DNA from: Halobacteria archaeon
GTDB taxonomy: Archaea > Halobacteriota > Syntropharchaeia > Alkanophagales > Methanospirareceae
Assembly (NCBI GenBank): GCA_029932715.1
Contig: JAOZPO010000024.1
Coordinates: forward strand, 1-12,225
DNA length: 12,225 nucleotides
Direction: 5' to 3'
Shown: piece after piece, positions 6,284 through 12,225 of the stretch
How the letters are laid out: every line of letters starts with the position of its first letter
How positions within the stretch are numbered: the stretch's first letter is position 1
The notes under the pieces: model-generated
What the model saw: only the letters and a program-made list of their open reading frames with translations
Database searches by the model: none
Told to the model about the DNA's origin: nothing
Program-made: the position numbers and the translations under genes

Positions 6284-6700
6284 TTAGCCCATTATCTGGA
6301 GGATTATTCGCCTTGTCCTTTTCCTGTTGTCCAGCTCAACAAACACTACCTGCTGCCATGAGCCCAAGATTAGCCTTCTGGCATGGAAAGGCACGGTTAA
6401 CGAAGGGCCCAGGAAAGAAGCTCTTACATGCGAATGCCCGTTACCATCGTGCCATCTATGTTCATGCTCGTATGCCATTCCCTTAGGGAACAGCCGCTCT
6501 AAGGCATTGGGCAGATCCTGCAGCAGTCCGGGTTCGTATTCTATGGTCGTTATCGCGCCCGTCGCCCCGGGCACGAAGATGGTTATAATTCCGTCTTCGA
6601 TCTCCGTCTCTCTCAATTTGCTGTTCACCCTTTCCGTTATATCTACTATCTCCACTTCACCCTGTGTCTCAAAATGCAGCTCCTTTGTCACGACAGCCAT
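6284..6700 (-). CDS. YjbQ/UPF0047 family protein
   Basis: The 138-residue product covers the entire small beta-rich fold of the YjbQ (UPF0047) family. The diagnostic motif HRWHDGNGHSHVRASFLGPS is intact (His81, Trp83, His84, Asp85, Asn87, His89, His91), followed by LTVPF and LGSWQQVVFVELDNR. Members form trimers with a putative metal or anion site made by these His residues. Some show weak thiamine-phosphate synthase activity, but the physiological role is not settled. GGGAGAGGGA directly precedes ATG 6700. It is divergent from the HAD gene and converges on the small helical gene. Confidence 0.92.
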   Translation of the reverse strand: MAVVTKELHFETQGEVEIVDITERVNSKLRETEIEDGIITIFVPGATGAITTIEYEPGLLQDLPNALERLFPKGMAYEHEHRWHDGNGHSHVRASFLGPSLTVPFHARRLILGSWQQVVFVELDNRKRTRRIILQIMG

Positions 6701-6751
6701 TCCCTCTCCCTCTCTTCTGATTTAGCTTTAACATAGAATTATAATTGTGAG

Positions 6752-6761
6752 TATTTATAAC
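6752..6761. promoter_or_regulatory. Shared TATA element between yjbQ and the HAD gene
   Basis: TATTTATAAC reads as a TATA-like box on both strands. On the plus strand it lies about 33 nt before ATG 6789, implying a leaderless or very short-leader HAD mRNA. On the minus strand it would start transcription near 6730 and give yjbQ a leader of about 30 nt containing its purine-rich ribosome-binding site. Confidence 0.5.
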
Positions 6762-6788
6762 TTCCAAATTCATTATACATCTTGATAT

Positions 6789-7487
6789 ATGGACAAGGGA
6801 AACAAACACAAGCTTGTGCTGCTCGACATGGACGGAACGTTCCTGGATTCAAGAGGAGGTGGTAGGATAGCGCATGAATGGGCATACGAAGCGTTCAAAA
6901 GGACTTTAGACCATTATGGAGTGGCATTATCAATTGATGATATAGACCGGTACTTCCTCGCACCTCTGCATTCCCGGGGTGAAGCAGGGGTGCGTAATTT
7001 TTGTACTAAGTTCAAATTGAATTGCGAAGAGTTCTGGGCACGAAGGGAGAAAGACGTTATAGAAGCGAAGATAGAAGCGATGCAGCAGGGCGGAATAATG
7101 CTTTGTAAGCACTCTGAGGCAGTAATAAACTATCTCAGCAGTAGGTATTATCTCGCGGTAGTGAGTGATTCACAACAAGAGTGTGTGGACTTCGCTCTGT
7201 CGCATTTCAACTTGAAACGGTATTTCAGGGTATGGTATGGTAGAAAGAGCGACCTGGAAAGTTTAGCAAACCGGAAGCCGAACCCATATTATATCAATAA
7301 GATTCTGAGTGAATTAAATATGCGAAGGGATGAGGCGATACTGGTGGATGACAGTCCTGTCGGCATATTAGCAGCGGAGAGAGAGGGTATTGACTCTGTG
7401 CTTATTGGTGGCAAGAACAAAGCGACAAATGGCTGTGAACCTACGTTTCTGGTGAACAACATCGGCGAGTTGATGCAGGTATTATGA
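6789..7487 (+). CDS. HAD-superfamily phosphatase, phosphoglycolate-phosphatase-like
   Basis: A 232-residue haloacid-dehalogenase hydrolase with all four motifs. Motif I is LLDMDGTF (nucleophile Asp13, acid/base Asp15), motif II VVSDS (Ser126), motif III Lys163 (RKPNPYY) and motif IV LVDDSPVGILAA (Asp187, Asp188). A helical cap is inserted between motifs I and II (about 22-100), as in subfamily I phosphatases acting on small phosphorylated metabolites. The end reads as HAD-type product (DSVLIGG, then a short C-terminal strand and helix). The substrate cannot be read from sequence; phosphoglycolate or a nucleotide monophosphate are possibilities. The ATG at 6789 fits the upstream TATA spacing. 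Confidence 0.9.
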   Translation: MDKGNKHKLVLLDMDGTFLDSRGGGRIAHEWAYEAFKRTLDHYGVALSIDDIDRYFLAPLHSRGEAGVRNFCTKFKLNCEEFWARREKDVIEAKIEAMQQGGIMLCKHSEAVINYLSSRYYLAVVSDSQQECVDFALSHFNLKRYFRVWYGRKSDLESLANRKPNPYYINKILSELNMRRDEAILVDDSPVGILAAEREGIDSVLIGGKNKATNGCEPTFLVNNIGELMQVL

Positions 7488-7519
7488 TAATAAACCCATC
7501 ACTAACTACTTACTCATCT

Positions 7520-8005
7520 TCACATCACATACAACTCCAGGTCCGCCAGTTCATTCTCAAATGCGTCTTCATCAGTCACAATAAAATCACGCATGCAACC
7601 CTCCATAAAATTATATCTATCTTTAAGCATCTGCACCAAAGGTCGGGTTTTTGCATATTCCGAACTCGCCGGAGTGACAATAAAGAGAACAACACCGTTT
7701 AATGGAACCATCTTCCTATCTGACCCCGATGCATGAACTGAACAAGCATTTGCTATGTCCACAGTCGCTACATTACCCAGTATAGTCTTTGGTGTATTGT
7801 CCTCCTCTATCTTCACAATTACTCGTACACTCCCCTTCTTTAGCCCCACAATGTCAACATCAACCAGTGCGAATTTATCTCCGTTCTGTTCCCGATAAAT
7901 ACGGACATCCCCCGTTCTGTCGTGCGATGTGTCTACGGTATATTCATGGCTTTTAAGTACTTCTATACATTTCTCCCTTATTTCTACACGCTTATCTGAC
8001 AACAT
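7520..8005 (-). CDS. Conserved-looking protein of unknown function, co-transcribed with purH-like gene
   Basis: The product is about 161 residues from ATG 8005. AGGTGAT (anti-Shine-Dalgarno match) lies 5 nt upstream of this ATG, whereas the upstream TTG at 8011 would overlap it, so ATG is preferred. The N-terminus is helical and charged. The middle alternates strands (FALVDVDIVG, VRVIVKIEEDNTPKTILGN, NGVVLFIVTPAS), giving a nuclease-like or Rossmann-like alpha/beta look, but no catalytic motif is clear. The end is acidic. No family is recognised. It lies 21 nt downstream of the PurH-like gene on the same strand, so the two are probably co-transcribed. Confidence 0.75.
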   Translation of the reverse strand: MLSDKRVEIREKCIEVLKSHEYTVDTSHDRTGDVRIYREQNGDKFALVDVDIVGLKKGSVRVIVKIEEDNTPKTILGNVATVDIANACSVHASGSDRKMVPLNGVVLFIVTPASSEYAKTRPLVQMLKDRYNFMEGCMRDFIVTDEDAFENELADLELYVM

Positions 8006-8026
8006 GCTCAATCACCTACCACATTA

Positions 8027-8536
8027 CTATTTCATTCTCTTTAATACAATATCAATTTTTGAGTCGTATGCCACTATATATTCTGATGCCTCACGCGCCA
8101 AAACCAATTTAGTGCTGTGAGACAGTGCTCCGGCTTTGACTAACTCTTTGAGTATCGCATTGTATCTCAAAGGATTCACGATAACAGCCACGAGTTCAAA
8201 ATTCCTTATCGCGGAACGGAGCATTGCAACACCGCCGAGGTCCATAGAGGCAAGAGGGTCTTCTCTCGATGTGTCGAAGGGTATAAGGTTCACAGCAACA
8301 ATGCCTATCTCGCCGGTTGTTATCCCCGCGTGAATTCGCGGATGCAGCGTCTTTATCCTGCCGTCAAGCATCTCGTGAAAACCCGTGAATTCTGATACTC
8401 TCGTCACTTCTATTCCGTGCATCGAAATTTCCGCTGCCGTACCCTTAGTTGCAATTAGCTCTATACCAAATTCATTCAGTGCTTTTGCGAATTCTACTAT
8501 TCTATCCTTGTTGAATACGCTTAATATGGCTTTCAT
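8027..8536 (-). CDS. Stand-alone PurH N-terminal (IMP cyclohydrolase-like) domain
   Basis: The 169-residue product aligns by eye with the N-terminal IMP cyclohydrolase (MGS-like) half of bacterial PurH: AILSVFNKDRIVEFAKAL, ELIATKGTA, GFHEMLDGRIKTLHPRIHAGI, VAVNLIPF and MDLGGVAMLRSAIRN. The formyltransferase half is absent, and the loop after HAGI is about 20 residues shorter than usual. Compared with human PurH, Arg60, Lys62, Thr63 and Asp99 are kept, but the usual catalytic Tyr (NLYPF) is Ile85 and the usual Lys (AAAKN) is Arg111. It could be a stand-alone IMP cyclohydrolase or a repurposed MGS-like domain. CAGGT precedes ATG 8536 by 5 nt. Confidence 0.85.
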   Translation of the reverse strand: MKAILSVFNKDRIVEFAKALNEFGIELIATKGTAAEISMHGIEVTRVSEFTGFHEMLDGRIKTLHPRIHAGITTGEIGIVAVNLIPFDTSREDPLASMDLGGVAMLRSAIRNFELVAVIVNPLRYNAILKELVKAGALSHSTKLVLAREASEYIVAYDSKIDIVLKRMK

Positions 8537-8578
8537 TTATACCTGTGCTAAATTAGTTGATGATGGAAAGATAAAAAG

Positions 8579-8589
8579 GTATATAAGAT
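8579..8589 (-). promoter_or_regulatory. TATA-like element for the purH-like operon
   Basis: The minus strand reads TCTTATATACC here, about 45 nt before the start at 8536, predicting transcription start near 8556 and a leader of about 20 nt carrying the CAGGT ribosome-binding site. The decayed transposon begins just upstream. Confidence 0.5.
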
Positions 8590-8636
8590 ATCAAAAGAAT
8601 ACCATAGAGGGGTAAGGAATTTGGGATCCCGCTTTG

Positions 8637-9076
8637 GGTGGACTGCCAGTAGTAATTTTAGTGTCTGCTCAATAAAAGGTGGATTTTAGAGATGATTCTT
8701 CCGGGACCTATCCAGCATAAAGCTTGATGAACCGCTCTGCCCTGATACTGCCGTGCATCGTCAGAGATCATGACCCTATCCGTCTTTTAGTCCTTTCCCA
8801 GTCCGAGAATGCCCTTTATTGTGTCTGTGTCCTTTTTGGGGCGTGATGAAGAAAGCGGAAAACCGCTCGTTGCAGACCACGTGAACATGGTGGCTTTTTT
8901 CCCCGTGCTTTAATCCGGTGTCATTGGTGTGAAAGTAACTTGAGGCCTCCAAACCAGCCTTTAAAATTCCCTCGTTCTCCCTTGTCAGCTTCTTTTTCCG
9001 CGGTCTTAGACGAGGACTTTGGCTTTCCCTTCTCGCCCTTCAGCCTGTTTATTTCGCCTTTCAAGGATTGATTTTC
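8637..9076 (-). pseudogene. Decayed DDE transposase remnant (IS66-like type)
   Basis: Three frames on the minus strand join into one broken transposase. From 9076 there is a leucine-zipper-like head (ENQSLKGEINRLKGEKGKPK). Then, after a large internal deletion, comes ENEGILKAGLEASSYFHTND (first catalytic Asp region) and HHVHVVCNERFSAFFITP. A one-base shift in a C run (about 8852-8855) leads into KDTDTIKGILGL, an in-frame TAA, and DRVMISDDARQY (second Asp) with ALCWI. Another shift leads to NPPFIEQTLKLL near 8650. These motifs fit a transposase family common in archaea and often labelled IS66-like; exact IS family not assigned. No clear terminal repeats were found. Confidence 0.8.
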
Positions 9077-9245
9077 GCTTTACCGTCATAGAGCAGAGTG
9101 ACCAAAATTAATTAGAAGTTTGTGATTTCCATCTGCGTTAATCTGTGTCTATAAAATACTTTTTGTATGTCTTTTCTTTTGGTTTTGTGTGCCATAAATA
9201 CTTAACCGAACACACATGGAGGAGGTCATATGACCTAATAGTAAA
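9077..9245. other. Spacer between transposon remnant and protease gene
   Basis: Mostly A/T-rich, with no open frame of note. It contains CCATAAATACTTAAC (about 9192-9206), a TATA-like box with ATGGAGGAGGTCATATGA (9216-9233) downstream, giving only a 5-codon frame. The perfect palindrome AGGTCATATGACCT (9223-9236) sits 10 bp beyond the protease stop. ATCTGCGTTAATCTGTGTCT (about 9132-9151) resembles the short dispersed repeats seen in many genomes, but there is only one copy here. Confidence 0.35.
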
Positions 9246-10928
9246 TTATCCCGGTGCATACAATTCGAATGCGTAAGGACCCACTAACATGATAACGATG
9301 GATAAGAAGATAACAACAGCGAAAATGACAATAATTACCATCGAAATCATTTCTCTCTTCTTTTCGTCTCTTATGCCCTTTCCAAGTAGAGAATTCAGCA
9401 TTTCTCGAAATACATAGCCACCGTCAAGCGGAATAGCAGGCAAGCAGTTAAACAAACCCACATAGAAGTTTATCCAGCCTATCCAGAATAGCATATCGGC
9501 AATAAAGAAAAGCCCGGTTCCAAATAAAGCTGCAGCACCTACCGGCTCATATAAATTAGATAGAAGCGGATTAAAACTATTGAAGCCACCACTACTAAAT
9601 GGTAAAATAGGCATAACCATCAATAACAACCATCCTCCATGTGAAAAGCGAATGAGAGAAGCTGGCAAACCACGCAGATGCTCCAGGTAACCCTTTAGTG
9701 GGAATTCCACTACCATCATACCTAACGGGTTATTGGCAACACCGATGCCTAAATACCCTCTATTAGCGTAATAAGGCGATTCTTTCAAGACTATGGTAAA
9801 CGTTTCTCCTCCTGTTTGCACTTCTATTTCGTGTCCCGGTACGGTATGATTCATAAACGCAAGAAAGTCAACATAACTGTTTATACTCTTGTTATTCAGC
9901 CTTGTTATGACCATACCACCTTTCAGACCGGCGTTCGCTGCTGGTGTACCGTTTTCAACCGTTCCTATTGCCACACCTTCGCATTCAGAAGCATTTTTCA
10001 CTGCTATCTCATGCTTCTTACCCTTTTTATCCAGTACAGTGAGTGAAATTTCATGTTTCCCTTTCAACGCATTGTTCAGTCCTTCTATACCTATCACCTT
10101 CGAGCCATCAAGCTTTGTGATTAGCGTTTCAGATACGATACCTGCCTTTTCCGCTGGACTGCCATCGGCAACGCCATAAACATAAAGTACCGTATCGCTG
10201 ACTGGCTGAATTGCGAACAGAATACCGAAGAAGAGTGCAAATGCGATTAAAGCCACGCAGAAGTTGCTCGTTACGCCAGCAGAAAGTATACGGGTTCTTT
10301 CACGTGACGTTGCTATTTTTTTCGGCTCTTCTTGCTTTTCTACCCCCGCTTCTTCAACTGGTTCCTGCTCTAACTTATGCTCCTTATTCCCACTTTCTTT
10401 TTTACCAAATAGTTGCTCACTATCTGGTTCTGCAAATGCTCCTATCGGCACAAGCAAGAGTAAAAGTCCCATTGACTTTACTTTTATCTTCTCCACTATA
10501 CTCAAAATCGCATGTGAAAACTCATGCACTATTAACGCAACTACAAACCCAATCCATGCGCACATAGGTATAAATTCATTTAATCCCGGTATAAGCAGCC
10601 AGTTCCTCGGCTCGTTTAGTTCCGTTGGCTCCGGCTGCATCATAAAAGTTCCGTAGCCACCATATAATATAAGGCTAAACATGAACACCATGGCTATAAG
10701 CACTAATATAGTACCGAAGTTGGCGTAAAGTCGCCATAAACTCTCCTTTCGCTCTCCCGTGGCTAATAGCTCCAATAATTTCTGCCCTTTTACCGTCCTT
10801 ATCATAAGGATGGGACCGATGGTAGAGATGTTGTATCGCTGCAAAATGCCCTTTTTATCGAGCACTAACACAATGAACCAGTAAATCAGGAATATGTAAA
10901 GTAACATCGTTAGGTAATACATGTCCAT
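9246..10928 (-). CDS. Site-2-type membrane metalloprotease (M50) with two PDZ domains
   Basis: A 560-residue intramembrane zinc protease. The zinc motif HEFSH is at 135-139 in a membrane helix, and the third ligand Asp502 lies in PAIPLDGGYVF. Membrane helices are visible at about 5-23, 72-92, 122-142, 152-167, 215-240, 430-455, 465-495 and 530-552. Two PDZ domains lie between about 250 and 380 (GVADGSPAEKAGI; IGTVENGTPAANAGLKGGMVITRLN), probably gating substrate access. Family members cleave membrane-anchored regulators or stress factors. An unusual Lys/Glu-rich insert (about 171-206, KKESGNKEHKLEQEPVEE) separates GAFAEPD from the helix with SAGVTSNF. The substrate is unknown. Confidence 0.93.
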   Translation of the reverse strand: MDMYYLTMLLYIFLIYWFIVLVLDKKGILQRYNISTIGPILMIRTVKGQKLLELLATGERKESLWRLYANFGTILVLIAMVFMFSLILYGGYGTFMMQPEPTELNEPRNWLLIPGLNEFIPMCAWIGFVVALIVHEFSHAILSIVEKIKVKSMGLLLLLVPIGAFAEPDSEQLFGKKESGNKEHKLEQEPVEEAGVEKQEEPKKIATSRERTRILSAGVTSNFCVALIAFALFFGILFAIQPVSDTVLYVYGVADGSPAEKAGIVSETLITKLDGSKVIGIEGLNNALKGKHEISLTVLDKKGKKHEIAVKNASECEGVAIGTVENGTPAANAGLKGGMVITRLNNKSINSYVDFLAFMNHTVPGHEIEVQTGGETFTIVLKESPYYANRGYLGIGVANNPLGMMVVEFPLKGYLEHLRGLPASLIRFSHGGWLLLMVMPILPFSSGGFNSFNPLLSNLYEPVGAAALFGTGLFFIADMLFWIGWINFYVGLFNCLPAIPLDGGYVFREMLNSLLGKGIRDEKKREMISMVIIVIFAVVIFLSIVIMLVGPYAFELYAPG

Positions 10929-10970
10929 TTTTATCGCCCGGTCTTTTTTAATTTAGAATATGCCTGGTAG

Positions 10971-10981
10971 TATATATAAAA
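10971..10981 (-). promoter_or_regulatory. TATA box for the M50 protease gene
   Basis: The minus strand reads TTTTATATATA here, about 43-53 nt upstream of ATG 10928. Transcription would start near 10948, leaving about 20 nt of leader with a weak GGGCGAT site before the start. The 108-nt gap after tatD also suggests this gene has its own promoter. Confidence 0.55.
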
Positions 10982-11036
10982 TCGAACTGCTGCCATCACG
11001 ATATTATTTATTTATGCCCCTTTATCTCGTGGCTTT

Positions 11037-11834
11037 TCAATCACTCTTTAATTCGACCCCGAACACACGTCCAAAATTGCCTTCTATCGCTTCTTCCACT
11101 GTCTTCACATCGCTCTTCTTTTGACGCGCTATCTCCTCATACACCACTTTTACATTCTGTGGCACGTTCCTCTTCTCCTCATTATCAGGCGAAAGATAAG
11201 GTGCATCTGTCTCCGTAAACAGATATGAAAGCGGTATCCTCTTCGCCACCTTCTTCATCGTCTTGCTTCGTACTATTGACGCAGGTAGCGAAACGTAATA
11301 TCCTTCTTTACATATCAATTCCGCAAGCTGCGGCTTGCCCGTGAAGCAATGAAAAACCACTTTCCTTATGTCGTTATCCGAAACGAGCTTTAAACCAGCC
11401 TCTATTGCCTCGCCACCTGTTGTACCTCGCAAGTGAAGCACAACCGGTAAATCAAGTTCCTTCGCCAGCTCAAGAAACTCCACAAATATCTCTTTCGTCC
11501 TCTTTATCTTTAACGGGTCCCGTACCCAGTGATAGTCAAGCCCTATCTCTCCAATACTCACTATATTACGTCTGTTAGTGCTTATAAACTCTTGATAGTC
11601 ACCTATCTCGTGGTCTGTCATATCTACCACGTGTATTGGATGAAGCCCAAGCGAAACGAATACGAAATCTCTATGTAGCTCTGCAAGTTCTAACGCATCC
11701 TTTCCGTCTTCGGGCTCTACTCCACTTGTTACTACTGCTTTTAATACCTGCCTGCTGTCCTCTATTACCTGCTCACGATCGCTATCGTACTCATCAAACG
11801 TCAAATGACAGTGTATATCTATAATTTTTACCAC
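11037..11834 (-). CDS. TatD-family metal-dependent hydrolase
   Basis: A 265-residue TIM-barrel hydrolase with the full TatD metal site: IDIHCHL (His8, His10), GEIGLDY (Glu96), VVLHLRG (His134), VFHCFTG (His162) and TETDAPYL (Asp210). Characterised TatD proteins are magnesium-dependent 3'-5' exonucleases or DNases, some linked to DNA repair and oxidative damage; the archaeal substrate is unproven. Translation starts at a GTG (11834), leaving the normal N-terminus VVKIIDIHCHL just before the metal motif. No better start is available. It follows the coiled-coil gene by 43 nt on the same strand and is probably co-transcribed with it. Confidence 0.94.
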   Translation of the reverse strand: MVKIIDIHCHLTFDEYDSDREQVIEDSRQVLKAVVTSGVEPEDGKDALELAELHRDFVFVSLGLHPIHVVDMTDHEIGDYQEFISTNRRNIVSIGEIGLDYHWVRDPLKIKRTKEIFVEFLELAKELDLPVVLHLRGTTGGEAIEAGLKLVSDNDIRKVVFHCFTGKPQLAELICKEGYYVSLPASIVRSKTMKKVAKRIPLSYLFTETDAPYLSPDNEEKRNVPQNVKVVYEEIARQKKSDVKTVEEAIEGNFGRVFGVELKSD

Positions 11835-11877
11835 CCCAAGAGCCCTTTCTCATGCTCTCGGTTTCACACTGGTTACG

Positions 11878-12225
11878 TTACTTCAACAGCATCTCGGATT
11901 TCTGTAGCGTCAATAAATCCTCAGTGCTCAACTTTCCGCCTTCTCTAAACTTCTCGTAGATAGTCTTTGCTTTCTTCCGCGCATCCACCCGCTCTTTGAA
12001 GCCCCAATCTTCTTGCACTTTACGTCTCAGCCCTGCTATCACATGATTGAAGTCCTTTACATCACGTAGGTATTTTAAATATTGCCTGTGTGCCTCATCT
12101 GCTTCCGCTTGCGTCTTTAAGAACTGCTGGTGCGCCTCATCCGCCTTCGCTCTTACTCTGTCGGCTTCCTTAAAACTCTCCACCATTTTATCATGGCACT
12201 CATGTGATAGCTTTACATGTGTTAA
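11878..12225 (-). CDS. C-terminal part of an archaeal coiled-coil protein (COG1340 type), partial
   Basis: The frame is open to the window edge with no stop, so the 5' end lies beyond 12225. The ATG at 12186 is probably internal. About 115 residues are seen. The start is heptad-rich coiled coil with a repeated ADEAH unit (KADEAHQQFLKTQ, EADEAHRQYLKYL), followed by a basic segment (AGLRRKVQ). It ends with YEKFREGGKLSTEDLLTLQK, the characteristic C-terminal motif of archaeal COG1340 proteins (long helical proteins of about 290 residues, sometimes mis-labelled phosphoserine phosphatase). The molecular role is unknown; it is cytoplasmic, with no membrane segment seen. Confidence 0.85.
   Translation of the reverse strand, partial: LTHVKLSHECHDKMVESFKEADRVRAKADEAHQQFLKTQAEADEAHRQYLKYLRDVKDFNHVIAGLRRKVQEDWGFKERVDARKKAKTIYEKFREGGKLSTEDLLTLQKSEMLLK

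Noticed and set aside
10211..10656. Two overlapping plus-strand frames of 118 and 130 codons
   Set aside because: Both are antisense to the M50 protease, whose motifs are intact across this region.
1..12225. CRISPR array, prophage genes, or defence island
   Set aside because: No regularly spaced repeats and no nuclease-helicase, toxin-antitoxin or phage structural genes were seen; the only mobile trace is the decayed transposase.

Overview
This is a stretch of archaeal chromosome, most likely from a euryarchaeote of the methanogen/ANME type. The lineage is inferred from gene style only; no marker here fixes it. Archaeal signs are a FEN-1 nuclease with a C-terminal PCNA-binding peptide, archaeal-type ribosomal proteins uL11-uL1-uL10 in one operon, a short archaeal adenylosuccinate synthetase, archaeal winged-helix regulators, the end of an archaeal coiled-coil protein (COG1340 type), TATA-like boxes about 25-33 nt before start codons, and several probably leaderless genes.

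Layout. The window opens with the last codons of an unknown gene (1-66), a tRNA-Leu(UAG) (158-241) and a possible 43-residue basic small protein (301-432). FEN-1 (492-1478, minus) is divergent from the uL11-uL1-uL10 operon (1600-3660). The uL12 gene that usually closes this operon is absent, and uL10 lacks its usual acidic tail. Two small, convergent genes for likely winged-helix DNA-binding proteins follow (3871-4158 plus, 4163-4435 minus), each with repeat structure upstream. A gene-poor stretch (4442-4853) holds an orphan start site. PurA (4854-5861, minus) shares a very short divergent promoter with a small helical protein of unknown function (5926-6279). YjbQ (6284-6700, minus) is divergent from a HAD phosphatase (6789-7487).

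Next comes a two-gene minus-strand operon: a stand-alone IMP-cyclohydrolase-like domain (PurH N-terminal half, 8027-8536) and an unrecognised protein (7520-8005). Upstream of it, 8637-9076 holds a decayed DDE transposase gene with a large internal deletion, frameshifts and stops. The last part is minus strand: a site-2-type membrane protease with two PDZ domains (9246-10928), a TatD-family hydrolase (11037-11834) and the 3' part of the coiled-coil protein (11878-12225, cut by the window edge).

Themes. Two genes act around IMP: PurA uses IMP to make the AMP precursor, and the PurH-like domain may make IMP, though two of its expected catalytic residues are changed. The rest is core housekeeping (translation, replication and repair, membrane proteolysis). 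I found no CRISPR array, prophage or convincing new multi-gene defence system. The items most worth a second look are the uL12-less ribosomal operon, the altered PurH-like domain, the winged-helix pair with its palindrome, and the charged insert in the protease.
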